Of a stretch of DNA of 64,000 bases, positions 26,869 through 34,942 are shown one piece after another. Position numbers and translations under genes: made by a program. The notes beneath the pieces are model-generated. The model saw only the letters and a list, made by a program, of their open reading frames with translations. It was not told the DNA's origin and did no database searches. The DNA is from JAANXG01 sp049583715 (GTDB taxonomy: Bacteria > Pseudomonadota > Gammaproteobacteria > Arenicellales > JAANXG01), in NCBI GenBank assembly GCA_049583715.1, contig JBAUWJ010000135.1, positions 8,885-72,884 of the forward strand. Reading direction: 5' to 3'. How positions within the stretch are numbered: the stretch's first letter is position 1; every line of letters begins with the position of its first letter.

Positions 26869-27024
26869 TCTCGCCAAGACGCCAAGCACGCCAAGAAGTT
26901 TTTTCCGCCTTTTCCTCGAAACGACAGACGCTTCGAATCATCGCGGAACGTCGTGATCATGAGCCGCTCGCCGGGATTGTCTTGCCCCTCCACGCCCCTT
27001 GGCGTGCTTGGCGCCTTGGCGAGA
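26869..27024. repeat. MITE-like element with 27-bp terminal inverted repeats
   Basis: The left arm at 26869-26895 (TCTCGCCAAGACGCCAAGCA...) matches the reverse complement of the right arm at 26998-27024 at 26 of 27 positions. The 102-bp interior has no gene. It lies between xsc and the convergent GMC oxidoreductase gene. Similar TCTCGCCAAG...CTTGGCG repeats are widespread in bacteria. Confidence 0.8.
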
Positions 27025-27055
27025 AGAATATCTATTCCTTGAGTTGTCCACGAGA

Positions 27056-28660
27056 TCATGCGCTCGCGTCCGCCTTGATCATGTCGGCGGCTTTCTCCGC
27101 GATCATCACCACGGGCGCGTGGGTGTTGCCGGAGGTGATGGTGGGCATGATGGAGCAGTCGACGACCCGCAGCGCTTCCAGGCCATACACCCGCAGGCGC
27201 TCATCGACCACGGCCATCGCATCCGATCCCATCTTGCAGGTGCCGGCCGGGTGGAAGATGGTGACGCCGGTAGCGCGAGCGGACTCGAGCAGCTCGTCAT
27301 CCGAGCGTACGCCAGCACCCGGAAGATACTCGTCGACGATGTAACCCTTCAGCGCCGGGGAGCTCGCGACCCGGCGCGCGAGCCGAAGCGCCGCGACCGC
27401 GGTCTCGCGGTCGAGCTCCGCCGAAAGATAGCCGGGCTCGATCGCCGGCGCGGCCACCGGATCGCGCGTCTTGATCATGACCCGCCCGCGGCTCTCGGGC
27501 CTGAGCTGGCAGACCGAGGTGGTGAAGCCCGGGAAGTCGTGCAGCGGCGCGCCCGGCAGGTCCGAGGACAGCGCGCCGAAGTGGAACTGGATGTCCGGCC
27601 TCGCAAGTCCGGGATGCGTACGCGCGAACGCACCTGCCTGGTTGATGCCGATCGCGAGCGGCCCCCTGCGGAACAGGACGTACTTCAGGCCCATGCCGAG
27701 CTTGCGCCGGAGGCTCCGCAGATCATCATTGGTGGTGATCGGCTTCGCACAGCGGTGGATCAACCGGACCTGCAGATGATCCTGCAGGTTCCGGCCGACG
27801 CCGGGAAGATGATGCACCGGCGTTATCCCCCGGCTTCGCAGGGAATCCGCGTCGCCCACGCCGGAGAGCTGCAGGAGCTGCGGCGACTGGATGGCCCCGG
27901 CGCACAGTACGACCTCGCGCCGCGCCTGCGCTTCGCAGTCCCGTCCGTGCCGCCGGTAGGCGACGCCGTGTGCACGCACTCCCGTGAACAGGAGGCCGGT
28001 CGCGAGCGCGTTCGTCTCGACCCGAAGGTTCGGCCGTTTGCGCGCGGGCCGGAGGTAGGCCACGGCGGTACTGCAGCGCCTGCCGCGCCAGGTGTTGAGC
28101 TGAAAGCAGCCGGCGCCTTCCTGCGCCGGACCGTTGAAATCGTCGTTGCGCGGGATGCCCGCCTGCTCGCAGGCGGCGATGAACGCCCCGGCGAGCTCGT
28201 GGGGCTCGCCGATGTCCGACACGCCGAGCTCTCCGTCCGCACCATGGAGCGCGCTCGCGCCGCGCTGGTTTCGCTCCGCTTTGGTGAAATAAGGCAGCAC
28301 GTCCTTCCAGCCCCAGCCGTCATTGCCGAGGTGCTCCCAGTGATCATAGTCCTCGGGCTGCCCGCGTATGTAGATCAGACCGTTGATCGAGCTCGAGCCG
28401 CCCAGCACCTTGCCCCGCGGCCAGTAAATCCTGCGATTGTTCATGCCCGGATCGGCTTCGGTATAGAAGCACCAGTTGTACTTCCCGTTGAACATGGTCC
28501 GGGCGTAGCCGATGGGGATGTGGATCCACGGATAGGTGTCCGGCGGGCCCGCTTCGAGCAGGAGAACACTGTCGCGGCCGCTCGCGCTCAGGCGGTTCGC
28601 CAGCACGCAGCCGGCCGAGCCGGCGCCCACGATGATGTAATCGAAAATCGACGTGGTCAT
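27056..28660 (-). CDS. GMC-family FAD-dependent oxidoreductase (choline dehydrogenase-like)
   Basis: 534 aa from the ATG at 28660. The N-terminal FAD-binding motif IIVGAGSAGCVLANRL is followed by the GMC signature region GKVLGGSSSINGLIYIRGQPEDYDHWE. The C-terminal catalytic region has HPAGTCKMGSD and a conserved asparagine/histidine in TSGNTHAPVVMIAEKAADMI. Family members oxidise alcohols such as choline or other primary alcohols. No betaine aldehyde dehydrogenase or transporter gene is adjacent, so the substrate is open. Confidence 0.92.
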   Translation of the reverse strand: MTTSIFDYIIVGAGSAGCVLANRLSASGRDSVLLLEAGPPDTYPWIHIPIGYARTMFNGKYNWCFYTEADPGMNNRRIYWPRGKVLGGSSSINGLIYIRGQPEDYDHWEHLGNDGWGWKDVLPYFTKAERNQRGASALHGADGELGVSDIGEPHELAGAFIAACEQAGIPRNDDFNGPAQEGAGCFQLNTWRGRRCSTAVAYLRPARKRPNLRVETNALATGLLFTGVRAHGVAYRRHGRDCEAQARREVVLCAGAIQSPQLLQLSGVGDADSLRSRGITPVHHLPGVGRNLQDHLQVRLIHRCAKPITTNDDLRSLRRKLGMGLKYVLFRRGPLAIGINQAGAFARTHPGLARPDIQFHFGALSSDLPGAPLHDFPGFTTSVCQLRPESRGRVMIKTRDPVAAPAIEPGYLSAELDRETAVAALRLARRVASSPALKGYIVDEYLPGAGVRSDDELLESARATGVTIFHPAGTCKMGSDAMAVVDERLRVYGLEALRVVDCSIMPTITSGNTHAPVVMIAEKAADMIKADASA

Positions 28661-28733
28661 GGAGCACATTGTTCCCGCGCGAGGTGGCACGACTCCGCCG
28701 AGTCTCATGCCCGCTGCCCGCATTGGAACGGCA

Positions 28734-29222
28734 TCAAGGCGCCGTCAGCTTCTTCTCCCAGAACAGCGCCTTGCCGGACGTCGGGTCCAGCTCGTAGCCG
28801 GCGAACCCCACGGCCCGGTACGCGGCCTGGGCGACGGTATTGCCTTCGAGCACTTCCAGGGTCAGCTTGCAGCACCCGAGCTCCCGCGCGATCGCTTCGG
28901 CTCTCTCCAGCATCCGCCGGGAGACCCCCTTGCCGCGGTGGCGTGCCGAGACCACCACATCGTGGATGTTCAGCAGCGGCCGGCAGGCAAAGGTCGAGAA
29001 GCCCTCGAAGCAGACCGCCAGGCCCGCGGCCTCACCGTCCACGAGTCCGATGATGACGTGGGCCGTCTCCCGTTTGCGGAGCTCGACGACCAGGTTCCTC
29101 CGCACGTGGCCCGGGAGGGCCTTGCCGCCGCCCATCGGATCGCGGGCATATTCATCCATCAGTCGCACAACGATATCGGCGTGCCCGGCTTGCGAGAGAT
29201 CGGCGTCGATCACCTCGATCAT
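28734..29222 (-). CDS. GNAT-family N-acetyltransferase
   Basis: 162 aa. The acetyl-CoA pyrophosphate loop is visible as VVSARHRGKGVSRRMLERAE, with the later GNAT pattern LTLEVLEGNTVAQAAYRAVGFAGYELD. The single GNAT domain covers the whole protein. The substrate cannot be predicted. Its start overlaps the end of the upstream Dph6-like gene by 4 bp (ATGA-type), so the two are translationally coupled. Confidence 0.9.
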   Translation of the reverse strand: MIEVIDADLSQAGHADIVVRLMDEYARDPMGGGKALPGHVRRNLVVELRKRETAHVIIGLVDGEAAGLAVCFEGFSTFACRPLLNIHDVVVSARHRGKGVSRRMLERAEAIARELGCCKLTLEVLEGNTVAQAAYRAVGFAGYELDPTSGKALFWEKKLTAP

Positions 29223-29893
29223 GCGGCACCGGTATCCGGAAGCAGATCCGTGAAGACGAAGCCGTCGCGGGAAACCGTCTCCCCCACGGTGAGCCTCACG
29301 GGCTCCGCGAACATCGGCCCGTCGAAAGCGAAGCTGTGGAACTCGCCGTTCTCGCCGCAGGGATCGACACCTGCCGGCAGATCCTCGACGAACGATGCAT
29401 CGTATTCGCGGCCGGCGAATTCGGCCCCAAGCTGCTTCGGGTCGACGCAGGTGATCCTCGCTCGCAGACCGCCGTCGACCATCTCCCGCGCGAGCTCCGC
29501 CGTCGGCATGCCCCAGATGGGGAAGACGGGGGCAATTCCCGTGTTCCGCAGGTTGTCCTCCCGGTATCGCCTGATATCCTCGAGGAACAGATCACCGAAG
29601 GCGAAGGACTCGACGCCTTGCCGCCGCGCCAGCCGGACGAAGTCCGTCATGATCGCTTCATACTCCGCGTTGCTGCAGGGACTCGGAATCGGAATGAGCT
29701 GAATCGGGAGTCCCAGGCACTCCGCCTGCCGCAGCAGCAGCTCGACCCTCACCGCGTGCATCGCCACGCGTTCGAACTCTTCATTGATGGTCGAGAAAAG
29801 CCCGACCACGTCAACGCCGCTTTGCCCGCGCAGGACCTGGAGCGCCCAGGCGCTGTCCTTTCCGCTGCTCCACGACAGCAATGTCTTTCTCAT
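29219..29893 (-). CDS. Dph6-related ATP pyrophosphatase (adenine nucleotide alpha-hydrolase superfamily)
   Basis: 224 aa. The PP-loop is SWSSGKDSAWAL near the N-terminus (about 7-18). The C-terminal part contains CGENGEFHSFAFDGPMF, matching the GENGE(Y/F)HT motif of diphthine-ammonia ligase-like proteins. Eukaryotic and archaeal Dph6 amidates diphthine, but bacteria lack diphthamide, so the bacterial role is unknown. One idea is an ATP-dependent amidation. It is coupled to the GNAT gene downstream and preceded by a remnant of a VOC gene. Confidence 0.88.
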   Translation of the reverse strand: MRKTLLSWSSGKDSAWALQVLRGQSGVDVVGLFSTINEEFERVAMHAVRVELLLRQAECLGLPIQLIPIPSPCSNAEYEAIMTDFVRLARRQGVESFAFGDLFLEDIRRYREDNLRNTGIAPVFPIWGMPTAELAREMVDGGLRARITCVDPKQLGAEFAGREYDASFVEDLPAGVDPCGENGEFHSFAFDGPMFAEPVRLTVGETVSRDGFVFTDLLPDTGAA

Positions 29894-29897
29894 CTGA

Positions 29898-29990
29898 TCA
29901 GTCTTCCGGCGTGTGGCAGACGGCTTCGAGGTTGTGGCCGTCGGGCCCGATGACGAAGGCCGGGTCGATCACCGCCATACCCATGTGGTC
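29898..29990 (-). pseudogene. Remnant: C-terminal 30 codons of a VOC/glyoxalase-family gene
   Basis: On the minus strand the frame ending with TGA at 29898-29900 encodes AFVIGPDGHNLEAVCHTPED preceded by DHMGMAVIDP. DPDGHNIEAVCH-like endings are diagnostic of VOC/glyoxalase proteins. Upstream of about codon 30 the homology stops and no full domain can be read. The stop lies 4 bp before the Dph6-like ATG, as in an operon, so the 5' part was probably deleted. Confidence 0.7.
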
Positions 29991-30130
29991 GAATATCATC
30001 AATGGTCTCCCAGGGCCGGGAAAGTCCACCGTGCGGGATCACGTCCGGCAGCCTCCGCAGCGCAGGAGGCGATTATAGCGAGAGAGGCGAGCCAATACGC
30101 GGCCGGGACGAATGCGGATTCATTTTCATA

Positions 30131-30769
30131 CTATTCGGTTGTCAGTCGCCTCATGGCGGTGATTCTGACGGGAGGCGTAAGAAGCTGCCCCTTTGCAGGC
30201 CGGTCGTGTATCTCTCTCACCACGTCCATACCCTCCACGACCCGGCCGAAGGCCGCAAAGCCCTGGCCGTCCGGGTTTCGCCTGCCGCCGAAATCCAGCT
30301 CCGGCTGGTCGCCGATACAGATGAAGAACTCCGAGCTTGCCGATCCCGGCCGGATTCGCGCCATGGAGAGCGTTCCGTCCAGGTGGTGTATCCCGGTCTT
30401 CCTGGTCGTCTCCTGCCTGATGGGAGGAAGCCGCTGCTTGTTGGGAGCAAATCCCAGTCCGCCTTGTATGACCTCGATCTTCACCGCATCGTTCGGCTGG
30501 TTATCGAGTCTGACCGTCCTGTAGAAGACGGCTCCGGCATACCGCCGCTCAGCGACATATCTCAGAAAATTGGCGGTGGTGACGGGTGCGTGCGCCTGGT
30601 CCAGCTCGACGACAATCCTTCCCAGATCGGTCTGCATCAATACCCTGGGCGACGTTGCGCGAGCCGCGGCGCCGCCGGAGCAGCCGGCGCAAAGCAGGAC
30701 GGTTGCCAGCCCAGTGCCGATCCACGCGAATCGCCCTGCCGTCACCGAAGCCCCCCATTCGCCGTTCAT
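30131..30769 (-). CDS. Secreted peptidyl-prolyl cis-trans isomerase, cyclophilin type
   Basis: 212 aa. The N-terminus has a hydrophobic segment ending LLCAGCSGG, with C30 a possible lipidation site; the residue at -3 is Cys, so the lipobox is imperfect. The cyclophilin domain spans about 40-205, including VFYRTVR, IQGG and SSEFFICIGDQPELDFGG. The second half is close to bacterial PpiA/PpiB-like proteins with FGRVVEGMDVV. It probably folds proline-containing proteins in the periplasm. It is divergent from the orphan PhnD-like gene. Confidence 0.9.
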   Translation of the reverse strand: MNGEWGASVTAGRFAWIGTGLATVLLCAGCSGGAAARATSPRVLMQTDLGRIVVELDQAHAPVTTANFLRYVAERRYAGAVFYRTVRLDNQPNDAVKIEVIQGGLGFAPNKQRLPPIRQETTRKTGIHHLDGTLSMARIRPGSASSEFFICIGDQPELDFGGRRNPDGQGFAAFGRVVEGMDVVREIHDRPAKGQLLTPPVRITAMRRLTTE

Positions 30770-30883
30770 GGATGCACGCTGCCTGTTTCACCACCATTGT
30801 ATCGCGTCGCGCCGCTCGCCAACCCGGTGGAGACAATGCCCGTCGCCCGGTCGAAGATGGAATTCCACACGGCTTCCCCTAAA

Positions 30884-31762
30884 ATGCCGTTCTTTCCTGC
30901 GATAAAATACAAACGGGAACGAACCTCGGGTGTCTGGGCCGCCGTGCGACCTGTAGTGCTGGTTCTGATACTGATCTGGAGCGTCTCGGGACAGGCGCTC
31001 GCGGATACATACCGCTTCTCCGCGCCGCCCAGGTCGGGCGTGGAGGAGAGTCGATCCCTGTTCACCCCCCTGATGGACTTGCTGAGCGGGCGGACCGGCC
31101 AAACGTTCGTCTATATTCATCCCGACGGCTGGTTCTCCTATCAGACCGATATACGCAAGGGCCGCTACGATCTGCTGCTGGACGACGCGCACTTCGCGAG
31201 CTGGCGGATCGCTTCCCTGGGCTACTTACCCCTCGTCCGGGCGAGCAGCAGCGTCAGGTTCGTGGCCGTCGCCCCGAGGGACGGCAGGGTCTACAGCAAG
31301 GAAGATCTCATCGGAGAGCCGGTATGCACTTATCCACCTCCCGACCTCGGTACCGTGAGCTTCCTTCGCAAGTTTCACGGACCGTTCCAGGTGCCGCGGA
31401 TACTGGCGACCCCGGATCCGCTCGACCGCATCAAACGCCTGCTGGCCGGTGAATGCGCCGCCGCCGTGTTGTCCCGGCATCTGTATTCCGAATCCGATGA
31501 GATGCGTGACGTCGCACACCGGTTGAAGATCATCACCCAGACCGACGCCTACCCCGGGCTGACGCTCACGGTCAACCCACGGGTGCCGGAGGCTCTGAGG
31601 AACGAGATACGCGGGATTCTGCTGTCCCCCGCCGGCCAGCAGGCCACCGCGAAGCTCCGAAACGCGCTCGCCCACGGCGACGACTTCGTGGCCGCGAGCA
31701 GCAAGGACTACGCCGGGCTGGCCAAGCTGCTGGCGAACTACCCGGGGTTCGAGAAACCCTGA
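30884..31762 (+). CDS. Orphan PhnD-like phosphate/phosphonate-type substrate-binding protein
   Basis: About 292 aa from the ATG at 30884. Other in-frame starts (30857, 30836) give 9 or 16 more residues, and none has a strong ribosome-binding site. A signal peptide (basic KYKRER then VVLVLILIWSVSGQALA) precedes a PhnD-type periplasmic-binding domain: TYRFSAPPRSG, FTPLMDLLSGRTGQTFVYIHPDGW, YDLLLDDAHFASWR, and a second lobe with LTVNPRVPEALRNEIRGILLS. No permease or ATPase gene is next to it. It may be a sensor-type binding protein or serve a transporter elsewhere. Confidence 0.85.
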   Translation: MPFFPAIKYKRERTSGVWAAVRPVVLVLILIWSVSGQALADTYRFSAPPRSGVEESRSLFTPLMDLLSGRTGQTFVYIHPDGWFSYQTDIRKGRYDLLLDDAHFASWRIASLGYLPLVRASSSVRFVAVAPRDGRVYSKEDLIGEPVCTYPPPDLGTVSFLRKFHGPFQVPRILATPDPLDRIKRLLAGECAAAVLSRHLYSESDEMRDVAHRLKIITQTDAYPGLTLTVNPRVPEALRNEIRGILLSPAGQQATAKLRNALAHGDDFVAASSKDYAGLAKLLANYPGFEKP

Positions 31763-31797
31763 CTCGCCCTCCGGAGCACCGCCAGGAGGGTCGAGGC

Positions 31798-31803
31798 TAT
31801 AAT
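31798..31803 (+). promoter_or_regulatory. Possible -10 box TATAAT
   Basis: A perfect TATAAT 71 bp upstream of the small ORF at 31874. No good -35 hexamer is seen 16-18 bp upstream, so support is partial. Confidence 0.35.
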
Positions 31804-31873
31804 CTATCGGCGCGAGGCTGGATCATCATCACGGCGCCGCTGCGGTGGCGCCTCGCCCAAAGGAAGGAATGCC

Positions 31874-32227
31874 ATGACCGCGTTTGACCGAACACCCGCC
31901 GGACTGCTGTTGGAAATCTGCCGATGCACCTGCCGCTTCCTTGCACACCCCGAACTCTGGTTCGAGCACCATCACCGTGCCGGCACGAAGAAGCAGGTCG
32001 ATAACAACCAGAAGGGGAACTACAGGCTCCGGTCAACGACGTTCTGCTCACCGGCTGAAGGACGATCGCTTTTGTCTCATCCCCCGCGCAGTGGCACGGT
32101 GCTTGCGTCTCCGGCGATGTACACGGCATGGATATTACGGTCATCGCCAAGCATGGTCAGGGCGAACAGCTTCTCCACCACATCCCGAGACTTGGACATG
32201 CGTCTCGCCGTGAGCGGCGTGGCGTGA
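31874..32227 (+). CDS. Possible small protein or truncated gene, unknown function
   Basis: 117 codons, starting MTAFDRTPAGLLLEICRCTC. Support comes from a strong AAGGAAGGA ribosome-binding site 6 nt upstream, a TATAAT box, and G/C-rich third codon positions over the first 55 codons. Against it, I recognise no family, and its last 151 bp run antisense through the 3' end of guaD. The first half might be a remnant of a gene truncated when the purine island arrived. It fills most of the 314-bp gap between the PhnD-like gene and guaD. Confidence 0.3.
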   Translation: MTAFDRTPAGLLLEICRCTCRFLAHPELWFEHHHRAGTKKQVDNNQKGNYRLRSTTFCSPAEGRSLLSHPPRSGTVLASPAMYTAWILRSSPSMVRANSFSTTSRDLDMRLAVSGVA

Positions 32228-33393
32228 GGGTCGATCACGACGAAGTCGGCCTCCTTGCCGGACTCGAAGTTGCCGATTGTGTCATCCATATACAGGGAGT
32301 GCGCGCCGCCGAGGGTCGCGAGGTAGAAGGCTCGCCGCGGCGTCAGCGTCTGCCCGCGGAGTTGCAGGACCTTGTAGGCCTCACCGAGGGTTCGGGGAAT
32401 GTTGTAGCTCGTGCCGCCGCCGACGTCCGTGCCGATACCGGTCCGCACGCGGTGCGCGTCGGCGGCCGCGAGGTCATAGAGCCCGCTGCCCAGGAACAGG
32501 TTGGAGGTGGGACAGAACGCCGCGGCGGCGCCGGCCTCCCCCATGCGCCGGCGATCCGTGTCGTCCACGTGAATGCAATGGGCATACACCGAGCGTTCAC
32601 GGACCAGGCCGAAGTGGTCGTAGACGTCCAGGTAGCTGCGCCGCGCCGGGAAGAGCTTCCTCACCCAGGCCACCTCGTCGACGTTCTCGGCGAGGTGGGT
32701 CTGAACGAACACCCCGGGATGCTCCGCCGCCAGACGGCCGGCCGCAATGAGCTGCTCGTCGCTGGAAGTCACCGCGAAGCGCGGGGTAATGGCGTAGGAC
32801 AACCGCTCCACGCCGTGCCACTTCTCTATCAATGCCTTGCTGTCGCGATAGCCCGATTCCGCGGTATCGCGCAGGTCCTCCGGGCAATTGCGGTCCATGA
32901 GTACCTTGCCGGCGATCAGGCGCATGCCGCGCGCCCGGGCACCCTCGAAGATCGCGTCCACGGACTGCGGATGGACGGTGGCGAACACGAGGGCGGTGGT
33001 GGTGCCGTTGCGCAGCAGCTCATCGAGGAAGAACGATGCGGCTCCGCGGGCGACGGCTTCGTCCTTGAACCGCGCCTCCGCGGGAAACGTGTAGTTGTTC
33101 AGCCAGTCCAGGAGCTGCGCACCGTAGGAGGCGATGACGTCGACCTGGGGGTAATGGATGTGGGTGTCCACGAATCCCGGCACGATCAGCTTGCCGGTGT
33201 GGTCCACCACGGTCGCGTCGGACGGCAGCCGGCGAAGCACGTCATCCGCCGGTCCAAGCTCGCGGACCTTGCCTCCGGAGACGCACAGGATTCCGTCGGG
33301 CAGGATCTCCAGGGCATCGTCATCGCCGCAGCCCGGGTCCCGCAGGGCGTGGACAATCGAGCCGCGGTACGCCTGCAACGGCGAAGTGCTCAA
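32077..33393 (-). CDS. guaD: Guanine deaminase
   Basis: 438 aa. The start is a TTG at 33393 overlapping the allA stop as TTGA, preceded by GGGGGCGC. The only longer ATG-like starts lie inside the neighbour. It is an amidohydrolase with metal ligands in PGFVDTHIHYPQ, then QTHLAEN, AHCIHVDD and GIGTDVGGGTSYN, and typical guanine deaminase spacing and length. It converts guanine to xanthine plus ammonia, feeding xanthine dehydrogenase encoded in the same island. It is the last gene of the allantoin branch operon (puuD-puuE-uraD-alc-allA-guaD). Confidence 0.94.
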   Translation of the reverse strand: MSTSPLQAYRGSIVHALRDPGCGDDDALEILPDGILCVSGGKVRELGPADDVLRRLPSDATVVDHTGKLIVPGFVDTHIHYPQVDVIASYGAQLLDWLNNYTFPAEARFKDEAVARGAASFFLDELLRNGTTTALVFATVHPQSVDAIFEGARARGMRLIAGKVLMDRNCPEDLRDTAESGYRDSKALIEKWHGVERLSYAITPRFAVTSSDEQLIAAGRLAAEHPGVFVQTHLAENVDEVAWVRKLFPARRSYLDVYDHFGLVRERSVYAHCIHVDDTDRRRMGEAGAAAAFCPTSNLFLGSGLYDLAAADAHRVRTGIGTDVGGGTSYNIPRTLGEAYKVLQLRGQTLTPRRAFYLATLGGAHSLYMDDTIGNFESGKEADFVVIDPHATPLTARRMSKSRDVVEKLFALTMLGDDRNIHAVYIAGDASTVPLRGG

Positions 33394-33923
33394 GCGCCCC
33401 CGCCCTGACCGTGCCGGACATCGACCGCTACGCTGACCTGCACGGACGATTCGAGCTCGCGCTCCTCGCAGTTGTCTCCCGGTCCGCCGCGGTCGATGAC
33501 GACAAACCGCTGTCCGCGCTCGAACGCCACCAACGGCATGTGCCAGGTACCGCGGTGGTAGTTGACGCCCTGGCGGCCGTTGCTCACGAACGCGCGCAGG
33601 TCGTCCGGCGCCACCGTCTCGCCGGCCGGCGCCACCACCACGCACATGACGACCTCACCCATGGGTATGAACGCCTGGCTTCCAACGGGATGTCGCTCGA
33701 CGAGCCTCACCGGCAACGGCACCTCGCCGGCATGCGTGCACTCGACGATGCCCACCACCGCGTGACCGCCGTCGCCGACGTCGATGGCCGCGAGATCATC
33801 GAAGCGCTCGATCGTCCCGCGGTTGATCGGGTAGTGGCGCGCGCCATCGGTCTCAATGACCTCCCCGAAGGGCGCGAAGGCTTCGCGGGTCAGGGGCCGG
33901 GCCTCGAGCACGTGTACAGGCAT
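33390..33923 (-). CDS. allA: Ureidoglycolate lyase
   Basis: 177 aa, the normal AllA length. Characteristic stretches are LTREAFAPFGEVIETDG, YPINRGTIERFDDLA, PLPVRLVERHPVGSQAFIPM and GVNYHRGTWHMPLVAF. It splits (S)-ureidoglycolate into glyoxylate and urea, the last step of allantoin breakdown. It overlaps guaD by four bases and begins 3 bp after the alc stop codon, so it belongs to a tightly coupled operon. Confidence 0.94.
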   Translation of the reverse strand: MPVHVLEARPLTREAFAPFGEVIETDGARHYPINRGTIERFDDLAAIDVGDGGHAVVGIVECTHAGEVPLPVRLVERHPVGSQAFIPMGEVVMCVVVAPAGETVAPDDLRAFVSNGRQGVNYHRGTWHMPLVAFERGQRFVVIDRGGPGDNCEERELESSVQVSVAVDVRHGQGGGA

Positions 33924-33925
33924 GT

Positions 33926-34942
33926 CTATTCCGATTCCGTCAGGTGCCCGAACACCCGCAGGCGGCTCACGCCGCCGTCGGGAAAGATGTTCAGGCGTAT
34001 GTGGGACACCAGACCCGGCGAGTCGATGTCCCGCTTGAAGACGTGCTGGCGGTCCGCCTGCAGCTTGCTCTCCCGGAGCAGCAGAGGCCAGGACCGACTG
34101 GCGGCGATGAGCCGGTCGACATCGGTCTCCGTCGTATGGCCGGCCTGTATGCTGGCGCAGTCCGGATAGTTGCCCTTGAAGTGCGCCGTGTCGATTTCGA
34201 TGGCCTCGATAATACCGGCCCGCCCCAGCGCCAGGATCACCCAGTCGTGCCCGGGCCCCCGCCGGCGCGCGGTTTCCCAGCCGTCGCCCATGTTCACGCC
34301 CCGCCCGGGCGCGTTCAGGTTGTGCATACTGCCGAAGTGCTCGTCACTGCAGGCCAGCGCCCGGCCGCCGTTCTCCAGGGCCATCAGGTCGAAAGTGCCG
34401 CCCGCCGCCAGGGCGTCCCAGTCCGGCTGCACTTCGCCGTAAACGCGCAGGCGGGCGACGCCGCCATCAGGGTGGATGTTCACCCGCAGGTGCGTGCACG
34501 CCGGTCCGGTCGCGGCGGCGAGGAAATGATGAGAGTCACCCCTCAAGGGTGCGCGTGGGACAACCTCCCACCACTCGTCTTCCCCGGCAGGCTGCCGCTT
34601 GTCGCTCAGGCAGGCTTCGATGGAAACCTCCGGCGCGTAGTTGCCGGTGAAATGCGAGGTATCGACGTCGAAGCCCTTCACGATGCAGGCCGATCCGAGA
34701 CGAATCACGCAGTGATCGTGCCCGGGCTCGCGGCGGCGACGCGTCTCCCAGCCGTCCATCCACTTGCCGTGGTCGTCGTACTTGCCGGGAATGAATACGG
34801 GGGCCGCGGGGTCGATCAGCCTTTCCTTCGCCCCGAAAAACTCGTCGTTGGCGAAGATCACCCGCGCGCCGAGTCTCGGCTGCGCCAGGTTGACCAGGGT
34901 GGTGAAGGAGGGACGCTTCGCAGTGGAATCGTTCATGGACAT
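33926..34942 (-). CDS. alc: Allantoicase
   Basis: 338 aa from an ATG at 34942 that overlaps the uraD stop as TGATG. It contains two tandem allantoicase repeats of about 150 residues. Each has a WMDGWETRRRR/NMGDGWETARRR-type motif, a G(N)YPEV/APEVSIEA strand and HPDGGVARLRVYGE/FPDGGVSRLRVFGH. It hydrolyses allantoate to (S)-ureidoglycolate and urea, feeding AllA encoded immediately downstream. Confidence 0.95.
   Translation of the reverse strand: MSMNDSTAKRPSFTTLVNLAQPRLGARVIFANDEFFGAKERLIDPAAPVFIPGKYDDHGKWMDGWETRRRREPGHDHCVIRLGSACIVKGFDVDTSHFTGNYAPEVSIEACLSDKRQPAGEDEWWEVVPRAPLRGDSHHFLAAATGPACTHLRVNIHPDGGVARLRVYGEVQPDWDALAAGGTFDLMALENGGRALACSDEHFGSMHNLNAPGRGVNMGDGWETARRRGPGHDWVILALGRAGIIEAIEIDTAHFKGNYPDCASIQAGHTTETDVDRLIAASRSWPLLLRESKLQADRQHVFKRDIDSPGLVSHIRLNIFPDGGVSRLRVFGHLTESE

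Noticed and set aside
30002..31762. A 586-codon frame ending in the PhnD-like gene
   Set aside because: The upstream part is antisense to the cyclophilin gene. The signal peptide near 30884 marks the real start region.
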